NCBI RefSeq assembly: GCF_013304735.1
Contig: NZ_JAAITI010000013.1
Coordinates: forward strand, 37,890 to 101,889
DNA from: Blautia luti
GTDB lineage: Bacteria > Bacillota > Clostridia > Lachnospirales > Lachnospiraceae
Length of the DNA: 64,000 nt
Direction: 5' to 3'
Shown here: in pieces, positions 43,779 to 51,883 of the stretch
Position numbering within the stretch: the stretch's first letter is position 1
Layout of the letters: each line of letters starts with the position of its first letter
Notes under the pieces: generated by a model
The model's database searches: none
The model's input: the letters and a program-made list of their open reading frames with translations, nothing else
What the model was told of the DNA's origin: nothing
Program-made: the position numbers and the translations under genes

Positions 43779-44951
43779 TTGCTTTACAAGAAGAATAAAA
43801 AAGCATATAATTCTTTTATAATATATTTAATAAAAGAGGATAAGAAAACGGAAAATAAAGATAAAAAAAATATAACAAGAAAAAGAATAATTAACTATGT
43901 GCTGAACAATCATGTTACATCCAAGGCGGGAATCGCAAAAGAATTAAACTTGAGTATGCCGACTGTGTTAGCAAATGTGAATGACTTGTTAGAAAAAATG
44001 GTGTTGGAAGAAACTGGGGAATATGCTTCGACCGGTGGAAGAAAGGCAAAAAGTATAGGGATTAATAAGTCATACTGTCATGCAATGGGAATTTTGATTA
44101 CAGCGAATCATATAGAAATGGTATTAGTAAATCTTGGAGATGAGATTATAAAAAAAGATCGCATCCGTTTAAAATTTACGGCAGAATTATCCTATTGTAC
44201 AGAAGTGGCACAAAAGGTCAAAACTTTTCTTGAAGGCGAATTAGCGAAGGATACGCTACTTGGGATTGGAGTGGCGATTCCGGGAATTATTGATCAGAAA
44301 GAACGGATCGTTTTAAAATCCCATGCTTTAGGTATAGAGAATTATAGTCTGCGCTTTTTAGAGCAGGCTTTGGAAATTCCAGTATATTTTGAAAACGATG
44401 CTAATGCTGCAATGCTTGCAGAAAAAAAACAAATGTATCCAAATGCGATATATCTGTCTTTGAACCACACCTTAGGAGGCGCATTCTGCATAGATGGAAA
44501 GCTGTTTCGAGGGCAGAACCAGAAAGCAGGTGAGTTTGGTCACATGATACTCGTTCCCGGTGGAAGAAAGTGTTATTGTGGTAAATCAGGATGTGCAGAT
44601 GCATATTGTGCTGCAAGTGTACTGACACAAGATAACAGGCAGTCACTGGATGCATTTATGGAAAAAATTGAAAGTGGTGATGAAAAAAATTTGCAGACAT
44701 GGAATGAGTATCTGGATCATCTTGCTGTTTTGATATCAAATCTGCGGATGGCATATGATATGGATATTATACTCGGAGGTGATGTGGGAGGTGTATTGTC
44801 AGATTATATGATACCACTGGGAGAAAAAGTGATGGCATATAATGGCTTTGAGCATGATGTTTCATACTTAAAAAATTGTTCGTATAAGAAAGAAGCGTCG
44901 GCTGTTGGAGCTGCGAAATACTTTTTTACAAAACATATGGCAGAATTGTAA
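43779..44951 (+). CDS. ROK family transcriptional regulator
   Basis: A 390-residue repressor-type ROK protein. An N-terminal winged helix (TRKRIINYVLNNHVTSKAGIAKELNLSMPTVLANVNDLLEKM) is followed by an actin-fold sugar domain with GVAIPGIIDQ, ENDANAAMLAE and the zinc motif FGHMILVPGGRKCYCGKSGCADAYC. It should sense a sugar or its phosphate and control the genes downstream. The start is poorly defined: TTG 43779 lacks a good ribosome site and a later non-ATG start near codon 30 is possible. Codon use is A/T-rich compared with the upstream genes, suggesting acquisition. Confidence 0.88.
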   Translation: MLYKKNKKAYNSFIIYLIKEDKKTENKDKKNITRKRIINYVLNNHVTSKAGIAKELNLSMPTVLANVNDLLEKMVLEETGEYASTGGRKAKSIGINKSYCHAMGILITANHIEMVLVNLGDEIIKKDRIRLKFTAELSYCTEVAQKVKTFLEGELAKDTLLGIGVAIPGIIDQKERIVLKSHALGIENYSLRFLEQALEIPVYFENDANAAMLAEKKQMYPNAIYLSLNHTLGGAFCIDGKLFRGQNQKAGEFGHMILVPGGRKCYCGKSGCADAYCAASVLTQDNRQSLDAFMEKIESGDEKNLQTWNEYLDHLAVLISNLRMAYDMDIILGGDVGGVLSDYMIPLGEKVMAYNGFEHDVSYLKNCSYKKEASAVGAAKYFFTKHMAEL

Positions 44952-45255
44952 ATTTTTTGAACGCAGATAAGCAGTACACCGCATCTGGTGCGCAGGGCAT
45001 TAAGCGTTGGGGAAGGGGATGTTCACTCTGTTGGAGTTAAAAGCTCCCACTGACAGGTTGCAAAGCGAATGAGGATGTCCGCTTTATATGTGTGAAAAAC
45101 AAGAAGTTGTGTAAAATTAGAAAAAGATATTATAGTAAAAAACGGAAAGAAAACAGTAACTACGGTTTCCTTTCCGTTTTTTTCGTGTTGATTGTGAAAA
45201 ATACACAAAAAATGTATTTTAAAATTATGAAATATATAAAATTATGAAAAACATA
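44952..45255. other. Intergenic stretch without recognised gene
   Basis: About 400 bases separate the ROK gene from the dehydrogenase. Apart from the hairpin at 45139-45183 and the promoter at 45256, nothing recognisable was found: no open frame with a ribosome site and no RNA motif. Confidence 0.6.
45139..45183 (+). terminator. Terminator after the ROK gene
   Basis: AAAACGGAAAG / CTTTCCGTTTT stem followed by T residues. Confidence 0.8.
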
Positions 45256-45284
45256 TTGACAAATCGTGTTTACAGGATAATAAT
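45256..45284 (+). promoter_or_regulatory. Promoter of the sugar/polyol cassette
   Basis: TTGACA (45256-45261) followed at 16-17 bases by a TAATAAT-rich -10 region (45278-45284). The flanking AAACA ... TGTTT half-sites are a possible operator for the ROK repressor, which is only inferred. Confidence 0.6.
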
Positions 45285-45351
45285 GTAATTACTTTAATAA
45301 AACAATTTATAAAAGATCAAATAAAACAATATAAATAAGGAGGAAACAATT

Positions 45352-46380
45352 ATGTTACAGCAGGTAATGACAAATCCAGGAGAAATTATTTTCAGAGAGG
45401 TTCCGGTTCCGGAGGTAAAGGAAAATCAGGTGTTGGTAAAGATTATGAATATTGGTGTTTGTGGATCAGATATTCATGTTTATCATGGAAAACATCCGTT
45501 TACAAAATATCCGGTAACACAGGGACATGAGGTTTCTGGTGAGATTACAGAACTTGGAAAAAATGTCACAGAGTTTCATGTGGGACAGAAGGTGACGATA
45601 GAGCCTCAGGTATATTGTGGACATTGCTATCCATGTCGTCATGGAAAGTATAATCTCTGTGAGGAATTAAAAGTAATGGGATTTCAGACGACAGGAACAG
45701 CATCTGAGTATTTTGCAGTGGATGCATCTAAAGTAACACCTATTCCAGAAGATATGTCCTATGAAGAAGGAGCTATGATCGAACCTCTTGCGGTGGCAGT
45801 TCATGGTGTAAAACAGATGGGCGATGTGGCTGGCATGAATATTGTAGTCCTTGGCGCAGGACCGATCGGAAATCTCGTGGCACAGGCAGCAAAAGGAATG
45901 GGGGCAGCGAAAGTGATGATCACAGATATCAGTGATCTTAGACTGGCAAAGGCAAAAGAATGTGGAATTGATGTGTGTGTGAATACCAAAAATAAAGACT
46001 TCGGTGAGGCAATGATCGAAGCATTTGGACCGGATAAGGCGGATGTGATCTACGACTGTGCCGGAAACAATATTACAATGGGACAGGCAATTAAATATGC
46101 AAGAAAAGGAAGCACGATCGTACTGGTGGCTGTTTTTGCAGGAATGGCAGAAGTAGATCTTGCAGTGGCAAATGACCACGAACTTGACATTAAGAGCACG
46201 ATGATGTACCGCCATGATGATTACATAGATGGAATCAGACTGGTAAATGAGGGCAAAGTTCATTTGAAACCGCTCATCTCAAAGACATTTGCTTTTAAAG
46301 ATTATCTGAAGGCGTACCAGTATATTGATGATAACCGCGAGACAACGATGAAAGTAATTATCAACGTCAGTGAAAAGTAA
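45352..46380 (+). CDS. Zinc-dependent alcohol/polyol dehydrogenase (MDR family)
   Basis: A 342-residue medium-chain dehydrogenase. Catalytic zinc ligands are in GVCGSDIH and GHEVSGE, the structural zinc cysteines in CGHCYPCRHGKYNLC, and the NAD(P) fold in VLGAGPIGNLVAQAA with ITDISDLRLAKAKE after it (an acidic D at the end of beta-2 favours NAD). It is closest in pattern to sorbitol, threonine and L-galactonate dehydrogenases. First gene of a cassette with AAGGAGG, a symporter and a PfkB kinase, so it probably oxidises an imported polyol or sugar acid. The exact substrate cannot be told. Confidence 0.9.
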   Translation: MLQQVMTNPGEIIFREVPVPEVKENQVLVKIMNIGVCGSDIHVYHGKHPFTKYPVTQGHEVSGEITELGKNVTEFHVGQKVTIEPQVYCGHCYPCRHGKYNLCEELKVMGFQTTGTASEYFAVDASKVTPIPEDMSYEEGAMIEPLAVAVHGVKQMGDVAGMNIVVLGAGPIGNLVAQAAKGMGAAKVMITDISDLRLAKAKECGIDVCVNTKNKDFGEAMIEAFGPDKADVIYDCAGNNITMGQAIKYARKGSTIVLVAVFAGMAEVDLAVANDHELDIKSTMMYRHDDYIDGIRLVNEGKVHLKPLISKTFAFKDYLKAYQYIDDNRETTMKVIINVSEK

Positions 46381-46389
46381 GGAGTTCGT

Positions 46390-46782
46390 ATGGAAAATAA
46401 ATATGGAATTGTCGGAGTTGCTCATATCGGGCTTCCGACAAACGATTTGCAGAAAACAGTTGAGTTTTATAAGAGTCTTGGATTTGAAGTAATTATGCAG
46501 TCTTATAATGAAAAAGCAGGGGAAAAAGTGGCATTTTTACAGATAAAAAATTACTGTATAGAGACTTTTGAAAATGGGCAGGCGGCAATGTCAGACGGTG
46601 CATACCAACATGTTGCACTTGATGTGGAAGACATTGAAAGTATGTATCAGAAAATCTGCAATGAAAAATACACAATTATTACAGACGGAATCGAAGAACT
46701 GCCATTTTGGGAAAATGGTGTGAAGTTTTTTATGATCAAGGGCCCAAATGAGGAAAGAATAGAGTTCTGTCAGAAACTCTGA
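46390..46782 (+). CDS. VOC (glyoxalase/dioxygenase fold) protein
   Basis: A 130-residue vicinal-oxygen-chelate protein with both beta-alpha-beta-beta-beta modules (AHIGLPTNDLQKTVEFYKSLGF and YQHVALDVEDIESMYQK). Candidate metal ligands are H12, E58, H74 and E125, so a metal site is likely. The reaction is unknown; the family includes lactoylglutathione lyases, epimerases and isomerases. It lies nine bases after the dehydrogenase and 18 before the symporter, so it presumably acts in the same pathway, perhaps as an isomerase or detoxifying enzyme (inference). Confidence 0.82.
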   Translation: MENKYGIVGVAHIGLPTNDLQKTVEFYKSLGFEVIMQSYNEKAGEKVAFLQIKNYCIETFENGQAAMSDGAYQHVALDVEDIESMYQKICNEKYTIITDGIEELPFWENGVKFFMIKGPNEERIEFCQKL

Positions 46783-46800
46783 TAAAAATAGGAGGGACAT

Positions 46801-48165
46801 ATGGGAAGCGAAAACAAAAATGGAAAAGTACCGCTGATCAGTAAGATTGCATATGGTTTTGGTGATGTCGGATGTAATTTCAGCTGGATGTTCGTCAGTA
46901 ATTTTCTGATGATATTTTATACAGACGTGTTCGGAATCAGTATGGCGGCTGTGTCAGCACTTATGCTTTTTTCAAGATTCTGGGATGCGATCAATGATCC
47001 AATCGTCGGGGGACTTACGGATAAAACAAAATCGAGATGGGGACGGTACCGTCCATGGCTGTTAGTAGCGGCACCAATTACAGCGATTCTTCTTGTTATG
47101 ACATTCTGGGCAAGACCTGACTGGCCGCAGAATGGAAAGATCATTTATATGGTAATTACATATTGTCTGCTGGTTTTGGGGTATACCTGTGTGAATATTC
47201 CATATGGAACCTTGTGTGGTGCTATGACACAGGATATTGATGAACGTGCAAAAATAAATACATCCCGTTCGGTTGCAGCGATGATTGCAATTGGTGTGTT
47301 AAATATTATCACAGTTCCGCTGCTCAGCAAATTCGGCAGTCACAGTGCAAAGACAGGATATCTGACGGTGGCGGTCATATATGGATGTATTTTTACAGCC
47401 TGTCATTTCTTCTGCTTTGCGAAGACGAAAGAGGCAGTGATTACTCCGGAAAAAGAAAAAATTTCTGTAAAGATACAGTTGAAAGCAGTCATGCAGAACA
47501 GACCATATCTTCTTGCATTGGCAGGGCAGATATTATTTGGATTTACATTATATGGTAGAAACGCAGATATTCTGTATTATTTTACATATGTGGAAGGGAA
47601 TGCCTCCTACTACACAACTTATTCGATGTGCATTATTATTCCTTCTATCATCGGGGCAGCCTGTTTTCAACCATTATTCCGCAAGTTGAATAACAAAGGA
47701 AGAACAGCATCTCTCTTTGCTTTATTTACAGGAATTTCCATGTTGTCTATGTTTTTCTTCAATGCCAAAGAATCACCAGCTATTTTTTATGCATTATCTG
47801 GTCTCACACAGTTTTTCTTCTCTGGATTTAATACCGCAATCTATGCAATTATTCCAGACTGTGTGGAATATGGGGAGTGGAAAACCGGACTTAGAAATGA
47901 CGGTTTTCAGTATGCATTTATTTCACTTGGAAATAAAATCGGAATGGCAGTTGGAACAGCACTTTTAGCAGGATTACTTGGAAAATATGGTTATATTGCA
48001 AATCAGACACAAAATGCAATTGTACTTTCAATTATGAAGCATGCATTTACGACGATTCCGGGTGTACTGTGGATTGTGACTGCGGTTGTATTATTTTTCT
48101 ACCGGTTAAATAAAAAACGTTATAACGAGATTGTAGAGGAACTAAAAAATGGAAGAAAAAGTTGA
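46801..48165 (+). CDS. GPH family sugar:cation symporter
   Basis: A 454-residue transporter with twelve predicted helices. It has the MelB/LacS-type N-terminal signature MLFSRFWDAINDPIVGGLTDKTKSRWGRYRPWLL and helix-VI/VIII regions typical of glycoside-pentoside-hexuronide symporters. No C-terminal EIIA domain is fused. It should import the cassette's substrate with sodium or protons. Its last codons overlap the kinase start by 17 bases. Confidence 0.92.
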   Translation: MGSENKNGKVPLISKIAYGFGDVGCNFSWMFVSNFLMIFYTDVFGISMAAVSALMLFSRFWDAINDPIVGGLTDKTKSRWGRYRPWLLVAAPITAILLVMTFWARPDWPQNGKIIYMVITYCLLVLGYTCVNIPYGTLCGAMTQDIDERAKINTSRSVAAMIAIGVLNIITVPLLSKFGSHSAKTGYLTVAVIYGCIFTACHFFCFAKTKEAVITPEKEKISVKIQLKAVMQNRPYLLALAGQILFGFTLYGRNADILYYFTYVEGNASYYTTYSMCIIIPSIIGAACFQPLFRKLNNKGRTASLFALFTGISMLSMFFFNAKESPAIFYALSGLTQFFFSGFNTAIYAIIPDCVEYGEWKTGLRNDGFQYAFISLGNKIGMAVGTALLAGLLGKYGYIANQTQNAIVLSIMKHAFTTIPGVLWIVTAVVLFFYRLNKKRYNEIVEELKNGRKS

Positions 48166-49111
48166 TATCGTGGCATTGGGAGAATTGCTGATTGATTTTA
48201 CGGAAGCAGGACATAGTCAGGATGGGAGGAAATTGTTCGAACAGAATCCCGGCGGTGCTCCGGCAAATCTTCTAACCGTTGCAAGCCACTTTGGGTATCG
48301 CACATCTTTTATTGGAAAAGTTGGAAACGATATGCATGGTAAATTTTTAAAGAAGACATTGCAAAAGGAAGGAATCAATACAGATGCTATTGTTGAAGAC
48401 CCGGGTTATTTTACAACGTTGGCATTTGTGGAAATCGGTGAAAATGGAGAACGGGAATTTTCTTTTGCAAGAAAACCGGGTGCAGATACACAGTTAAAAA
48501 AAGAAGAACTGGATCAGACATTAATTTCAGGTTGTAGAGTTTTTCATTTTGGATCATTATCACTGACAGATGAACCGGCAGAAAGTACAACGATCGAAGC
48601 GGTAAAAATGGCAAAAGCAGCGGGTGTACTTATTTCATATGATCCAAATTACCGTCCGTCTCTTTGGAAGAGCAAAGAGTATGCAGTGAAAAAAATGAGA
48701 TCTGTCATAGAATTGGTAGATGTCATGAAGGTATCGGATGAAGAGAGTATTCTGTTGACAGAGGCGAAAAGTTATGAGCAGGCTGCAGATCAACTCCTTG
48801 CCATGGGACCAAAGCTGGTTGCCATTACATTGGGAGAACAGGGAGTTCTTATGGCAACAAAAAGCAGAAAAGAAATCATCAAAGCATTTCAGACACATGC
48901 GGTCGACACGACTGGGGCAGGTGATTCATTCTGGGGAGGCGTATTATGCAGTATCCTTTCTATGAATAAGAATGTTGAAAAAATGGAATGGGAAGAAATC
49001 AAAAAGTGTGCTGTTTTGGGAAATGCAGTTGCTGGATTGTGTGTGCAAAAGAGAGGCGGAATCCCTGCGATTCCGACGAAAGAGGCAGTGCTTGAATTTA
49101 TGCAGAAATAA
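48149..49111 (+). CDS. PfkB family carbohydrate kinase (fructokinase-like)
   Basis: A 320-residue ribokinase-fold enzyme. It starts VDIVALGELLIDFTEAG and has NPGGAPANLL (substrate side), the SYDPNYRPSLW segment typical of fructokinases, and DTTGAGDSFWGG with the catalytic base D. It probably phosphorylates a ketose formed by the dehydrogenase. The ATG lies within the end of the symporter gene, indicating coupled translation. Confidence 0.92.
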   Translation: MEEKVDIVALGELLIDFTEAGHSQDGRKLFEQNPGGAPANLLTVASHFGYRTSFIGKVGNDMHGKFLKKTLQKEGINTDAIVEDPGYFTTLAFVEIGENGEREFSFARKPGADTQLKKEELDQTLISGCRVFHFGSLSLTDEPAESTTIEAVKMAKAAGVLISYDPNYRPSLWKSKEYAVKKMRSVIELVDVMKVSDEESILLTEAKSYEQAADQLLAMGPKLVAITLGEQGVLMATKSRKEIIKAFQTHAVDTTGAGDSFWGGVLCSILSMNKNVEKMEWEEIKKCAVLGNAVAGLCVQKRGGIPAIPTKEAVLEFMQK

Positions 49112-49131
49112 TGAATGTATATGAACAAACT

Positions 49132-49186
49132 CGGGGCTGTAAAAATCACGATTTATTAATCGTTAAAGCATCAGCCCCGTGTTTTT
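49132..49186 (+). terminator. Terminator after the kinase gene
   Basis: CGGGGCTG / CAGCCCCG stem with a long AT-rich loop containing a second hairpin (AATCACGATTTATTAATCGTT), followed by TGTTTTT. Confidence 0.78.
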
Positions 49187-49208
49187 CTGTCGGAGTATTA
49201 TTCCGCTT

Positions 49209-49721
49209 TTATCTCTCCATCATACTGATGGACTCAATTCCGACACTTCCGCCGCGGACAACTTCGATATGCTTGAACTCTTCTTTGATAAGCTTGATGA
49301 CCGCGTCATTTTTGGTTGCGGTCTGGACGAATTCCAGAAGGAGGCTGTCTTTTCCGTAGTCGATGACACGGGCTTTGAAGGTCTCAGCGATCTGGAAAAG
49401 TTCCACTTTGTCTTCCGGGGAGCAGCCTTTTACCTTGATGTAAAGGATCTCCTTCATTCGAACAAATACATCTGTAAAATCAATGACCTTGATAACTTCG
49501 ATCATACGGTTCAGTTGTTTTTTGATCTGCTCAAAAGTCTCATCATCGCTGACTGTGGCGATGGTCATTCTGGAAACTGTGGGGTCCTCGGTGGTTCCAA
49601 CAGTAAGACTGTCCAGGTTATAGGACTTTCCGGAGAAAAGACCGGAAATCTTGGAAAGAACACCGACCTGGTTTTCAACGTAAAGAGAGATCCATCTTTT
49701 TTTCATTCCTTTATCCATCAT
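49209..49721 (-). CDS. ilvN: Acetolactate synthase small subunit
   Basis: A 170-residue regulatory subunit of acetohydroxyacid synthase. The N-terminal ACT domain (RWISLYVENQVGVLSKISGLFSGKSYNLDSLTVG) binds valine for feedback inhibition; the C-terminal domain follows from about residue 80. ATG 49721 has AGGAGG five bases upstream. It lies nine bases after ilvB on the minus strand, in the T-box-controlled operon. Confidence 0.95.
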   Translation of the reverse strand: MMDKGMKKRWISLYVENQVGVLSKISGLFSGKSYNLDSLTVGTTEDPTVSRMTIATVSDDETFEQIKKQLNRMIEVIKVIDFTDVFVRMKEILYIKVKGCSPEDKVELFQIAETFKARVIDYGKDSLLLEFVQTATKNDAVIKLIKEEFKHIEVVRGGSVGIESISMMER

Positions 49722-49730
49722 TCATTCCTC

Positions 49731-51449
49731 CTAACAATCCATGATCAGATCAGCCAGAGTACCGCCCGGCTTAACCATCGGGTAAACCATTTCCTCCGGA
49801 TCAATGATAAATTCGATGATCGTAGGAGTTTTTGTATTCTTCTTAGCCTCTTCGAAAGCAGCCGCGATCTGATCCTTTTCAGTTACGCGGATACCTTTTG
49901 CCCCATAGCTCTCTGCGAGACGGATGAAATCCGGTGTGTATTCCGGATATTCCTGTCCGTCTGTACGGCGGGAGAGTGCACCGGCTTTTAAGTTTGTCAT
50001 GGCGTAGCGTTTTCCGTAGAAAAGCTTCTGCCACTGGCGGACCATTCCAAGATATTCATTATTAAAGATACAGCAGATGATCGGAAGTTCCTCCAGAACT
50101 GCGGTAGCCAGCTCCTGAATGTTCATCTGCATGCCGCCGTCACCGGAAACGGAGATGACCGGTGTGTCCGGATTGCCGATCTTGGCACCGATGGCACCCG
50201 GAAGGCCGTAACCCATGGTTCCAAGTCCGCCGGACATGATCAGCTGACGGTTCTCAGTGATGTCTGCATACTGGCTTACCAGCATCTGATGCTGTCCTAC
50301 ATCGGTAACAAGAATGGCTTTGTCAAACTGGCGGTTGATCTCACCGATGATATCCAGAGGTCCCATCATACCACGGTCTTTCATGGTAAGAGGATGATCT
50401 TCTTTCCATTCCTGGATCTGTTTCAGCCATTTTTCAGTGTTGCACTCCTGTACATATTCATCCATTTTTGTGATGGCCTCTTTTGCATCGGCAACGATGG
50501 GGATATCTACATGAATATTTCTGGAAATGGAAGCAGTATCAATATCAATGTGGACAATCTGTGCGTGCGGGGCAAACTCGTGAAGTTTACCTGTGATACG
50601 GTCGTTGAAACGGGTTCCGATGGAGAACAGAAGGTCACATTCGTTTACTGCCATATTTGCGGCATAAGCACCATGCATACCAAGATTTCCGATAAACAGA
50701 GGGTTCTTTGTGGAGATGGCACCACGTCCCATAACGGTTGTGACAACCGGAACCTGAGTCTTCTCAACAACCTGGGTAAAAATCTCCTGGGCGCGGGAAA
50801 TAATCACACCGCCGCCGGCAAGAAACAGAGGTTTTTTTGCCTTCTGAAGCATTTTGAGAGCTCGTTTCAGCTGTCCGATGTGAACGCTAGTATTCGGTTT
50901 GTAACCACGGATATTGACACTCTTCGGATATTCGGCACTTCCAAGCTCGGCCATTACGTCCTTTGGAAGGTCGATCAGAACAGGACCCGGGCGTCCGGTA
51001 CGTGCAATATAGAAAGCTTCTTTAATAATACGGCCAAGATCCTCACGGTTGCGGACAGTTACGCCATATTTTGTGATGCTTCTGGTGATTCCTACAATAT
51101 CAACTTCCTGGAATGCATCGTTTCCGATGAGGTGACGGGCAACCTGTCCGGTAAAGCATACAAGCGGAACACTGTCATAGTTGGCAGTTGCAAGACCTGT
51201 TACAAGGTTGGTGGCGCCAGGGCCGCTGGTAACGAGACATACGCCAACCTTTCCGGTAGTTCTGGCATAGGCATCTGCCTCGTGTACAAGGGCCTGCTCA
51301 TGACGTGGCAGGATGATGTCAATGCCGCTCTGTTTATATAATTCGTCGCTGATATCGATGGTGCAGGCACCAGGATAACCGAACAGAACATCAACGCCTT
51401 CTTCTTTTAAGGCTTTTACAAACAATTTGTTTCCGGAAATCTGTTTCAT
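49731..51449 (-). CDS. ilvB: Acetolactate synthase large subunit
   Basis: A 572-residue thiamine-diphosphate enzyme that condenses pyruvate (or 2-oxobutyrate) in branched-chain amino acid synthesis. It has GYPGACTIDI with the glutamate in LPRHEQALVHEADAYARTTG, the FAD-binding central domain, and the ThDP motif GDGGMQMNIQELATA ... CIFNNEYLGMV. ATG 51449 follows AAAGGAGGG by nine bases; a longer upstream frame runs into the T-box terminator and is rejected. Works with ilvN just downstream. Confidence 0.96.
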   Translation of the reverse strand: MKQISGNKLFVKALKEEGVDVLFGYPGACTIDISDELYKQSGIDIILPRHEQALVHEADAYARTTGKVGVCLVTSGPGATNLVTGLATANYDSVPLVCFTGQVARHLIGNDAFQEVDIVGITRSITKYGVTVRNREDLGRIIKEAFYIARTGRPGPVLIDLPKDVMAELGSAEYPKSVNIRGYKPNTSVHIGQLKRALKMLQKAKKPLFLAGGGVIISRAQEIFTQVVEKTQVPVVTTVMGRGAISTKNPLFIGNLGMHGAYAANMAVNECDLLFSIGTRFNDRITGKLHEFAPHAQIVHIDIDTASISRNIHVDIPIVADAKEAITKMDEYVQECNTEKWLKQIQEWKEDHPLTMKDRGMMGPLDIIGEINRQFDKAILVTDVGQHQMLVSQYADITENRQLIMSGGLGTMGYGLPGAIGAKIGNPDTPVISVSGDGGMQMNIQELATAVLEELPIICCIFNNEYLGMVRQWQKLFYGKRYAMTNLKAGALSRRTDGQEYPEYTPDFIRLAESYGAKGIRVTEKDQIAAAFEEAKKNTKTPTIIEFIIDPEEMVYPMVKPGGTLADLIMDC

Positions 51450-51520
51450 GAATTTGTTCCCTCCTTTGGTGATGTGAATAGTTAAGCAGATAAGGGCTGC
51501 CGCAGGATATTTTTTCCAAT

Positions 51521-51790
51521 AAAAAAGTCCCGGCATATCGGATAAAATATGCTCAGGACGGATGATTCCGCGGTACCACCTGTTTTCAGAGGTAAAACTC
51601 TGCTCTCTGCCAGTACAAAATTATACTGCTTCCCTGTAACGTGGGAATGACGTTGAAGCCTACTGCATGAAAATTCATGGTTCAGTCCACTGCTCGAGGG
51701 CTACTTCCATAGTACTGTCACGAAGATTCTCACCGGCCATCTTCTCTCTGTGCATCCGGAAACTATGTACTACTCCCTGTCATTGCATTT
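51521..51790 (-). promoter_or_regulatory. T-box leader of ilvBN (valine specifier proposed)
   Basis: On the minus strand, the T-box sequence AGGTGGTACCGCGG lies at 51581-51568 and the terminator GTCC..AGCATAT / ATATGC..GGAC with six T residues at 51559-51521. The stem I base pairs AGGG with CCCT and CATAGT with ACTATG. The internal loop between them reads AGTAGTA on one side and GAAGTAG on the other, which places a GUA codon (51704-51702) in the specifier position. The leader should read uncharged tRNA-Val, matching the product of the pathway. The specifier is inferred from my hand folding. Confidence 0.88.
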
Positions 51791-51817
51791 AGTAAATGTG
51801 AATAAAAATTTTAGATT

Positions 51818-51846
51818 ATTATAATATAAAATATCGGAACTGTCAA
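51818..51846 (-). promoter_or_regulatory. Promoter of the ilvBN T-box
   Basis: On the minus strand, a consensus promoter: TTGACA (51846-51841), 17 bases, TATAAT (51823-51818). Confidence 0.9.
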
Positions 51847-51868
51847 TCAGAAATAGACAGTTCCGATA
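51832..51868 (-). terminator. Terminator of corC overlapping the ilvB promoter
   Basis: A perfect 13-bp inverted repeat (TATCGGAACTGTC / GACAGTTCCGATA) with an 11-base loop, followed on the minus strand by TTTTATATT. It ends the corC transcript. GACA of the -35 box TTGACA lies in its second arm. Confidence 0.8.
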
Positions 51869-51883
51869 CATCGTTTTACTATA

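Noticed and set aside
44952..45138. Possible tRNA or small RNA in the gap after the ROK gene.
   Set aside because: Short inverted repeats only; no cloverleaf and no terminator-linked structure of a known family.
50289..51341. 350-codon frame opposite ilvB.
   Set aside because: Shadow of a well-supported gene; composition without protein-like pattern.
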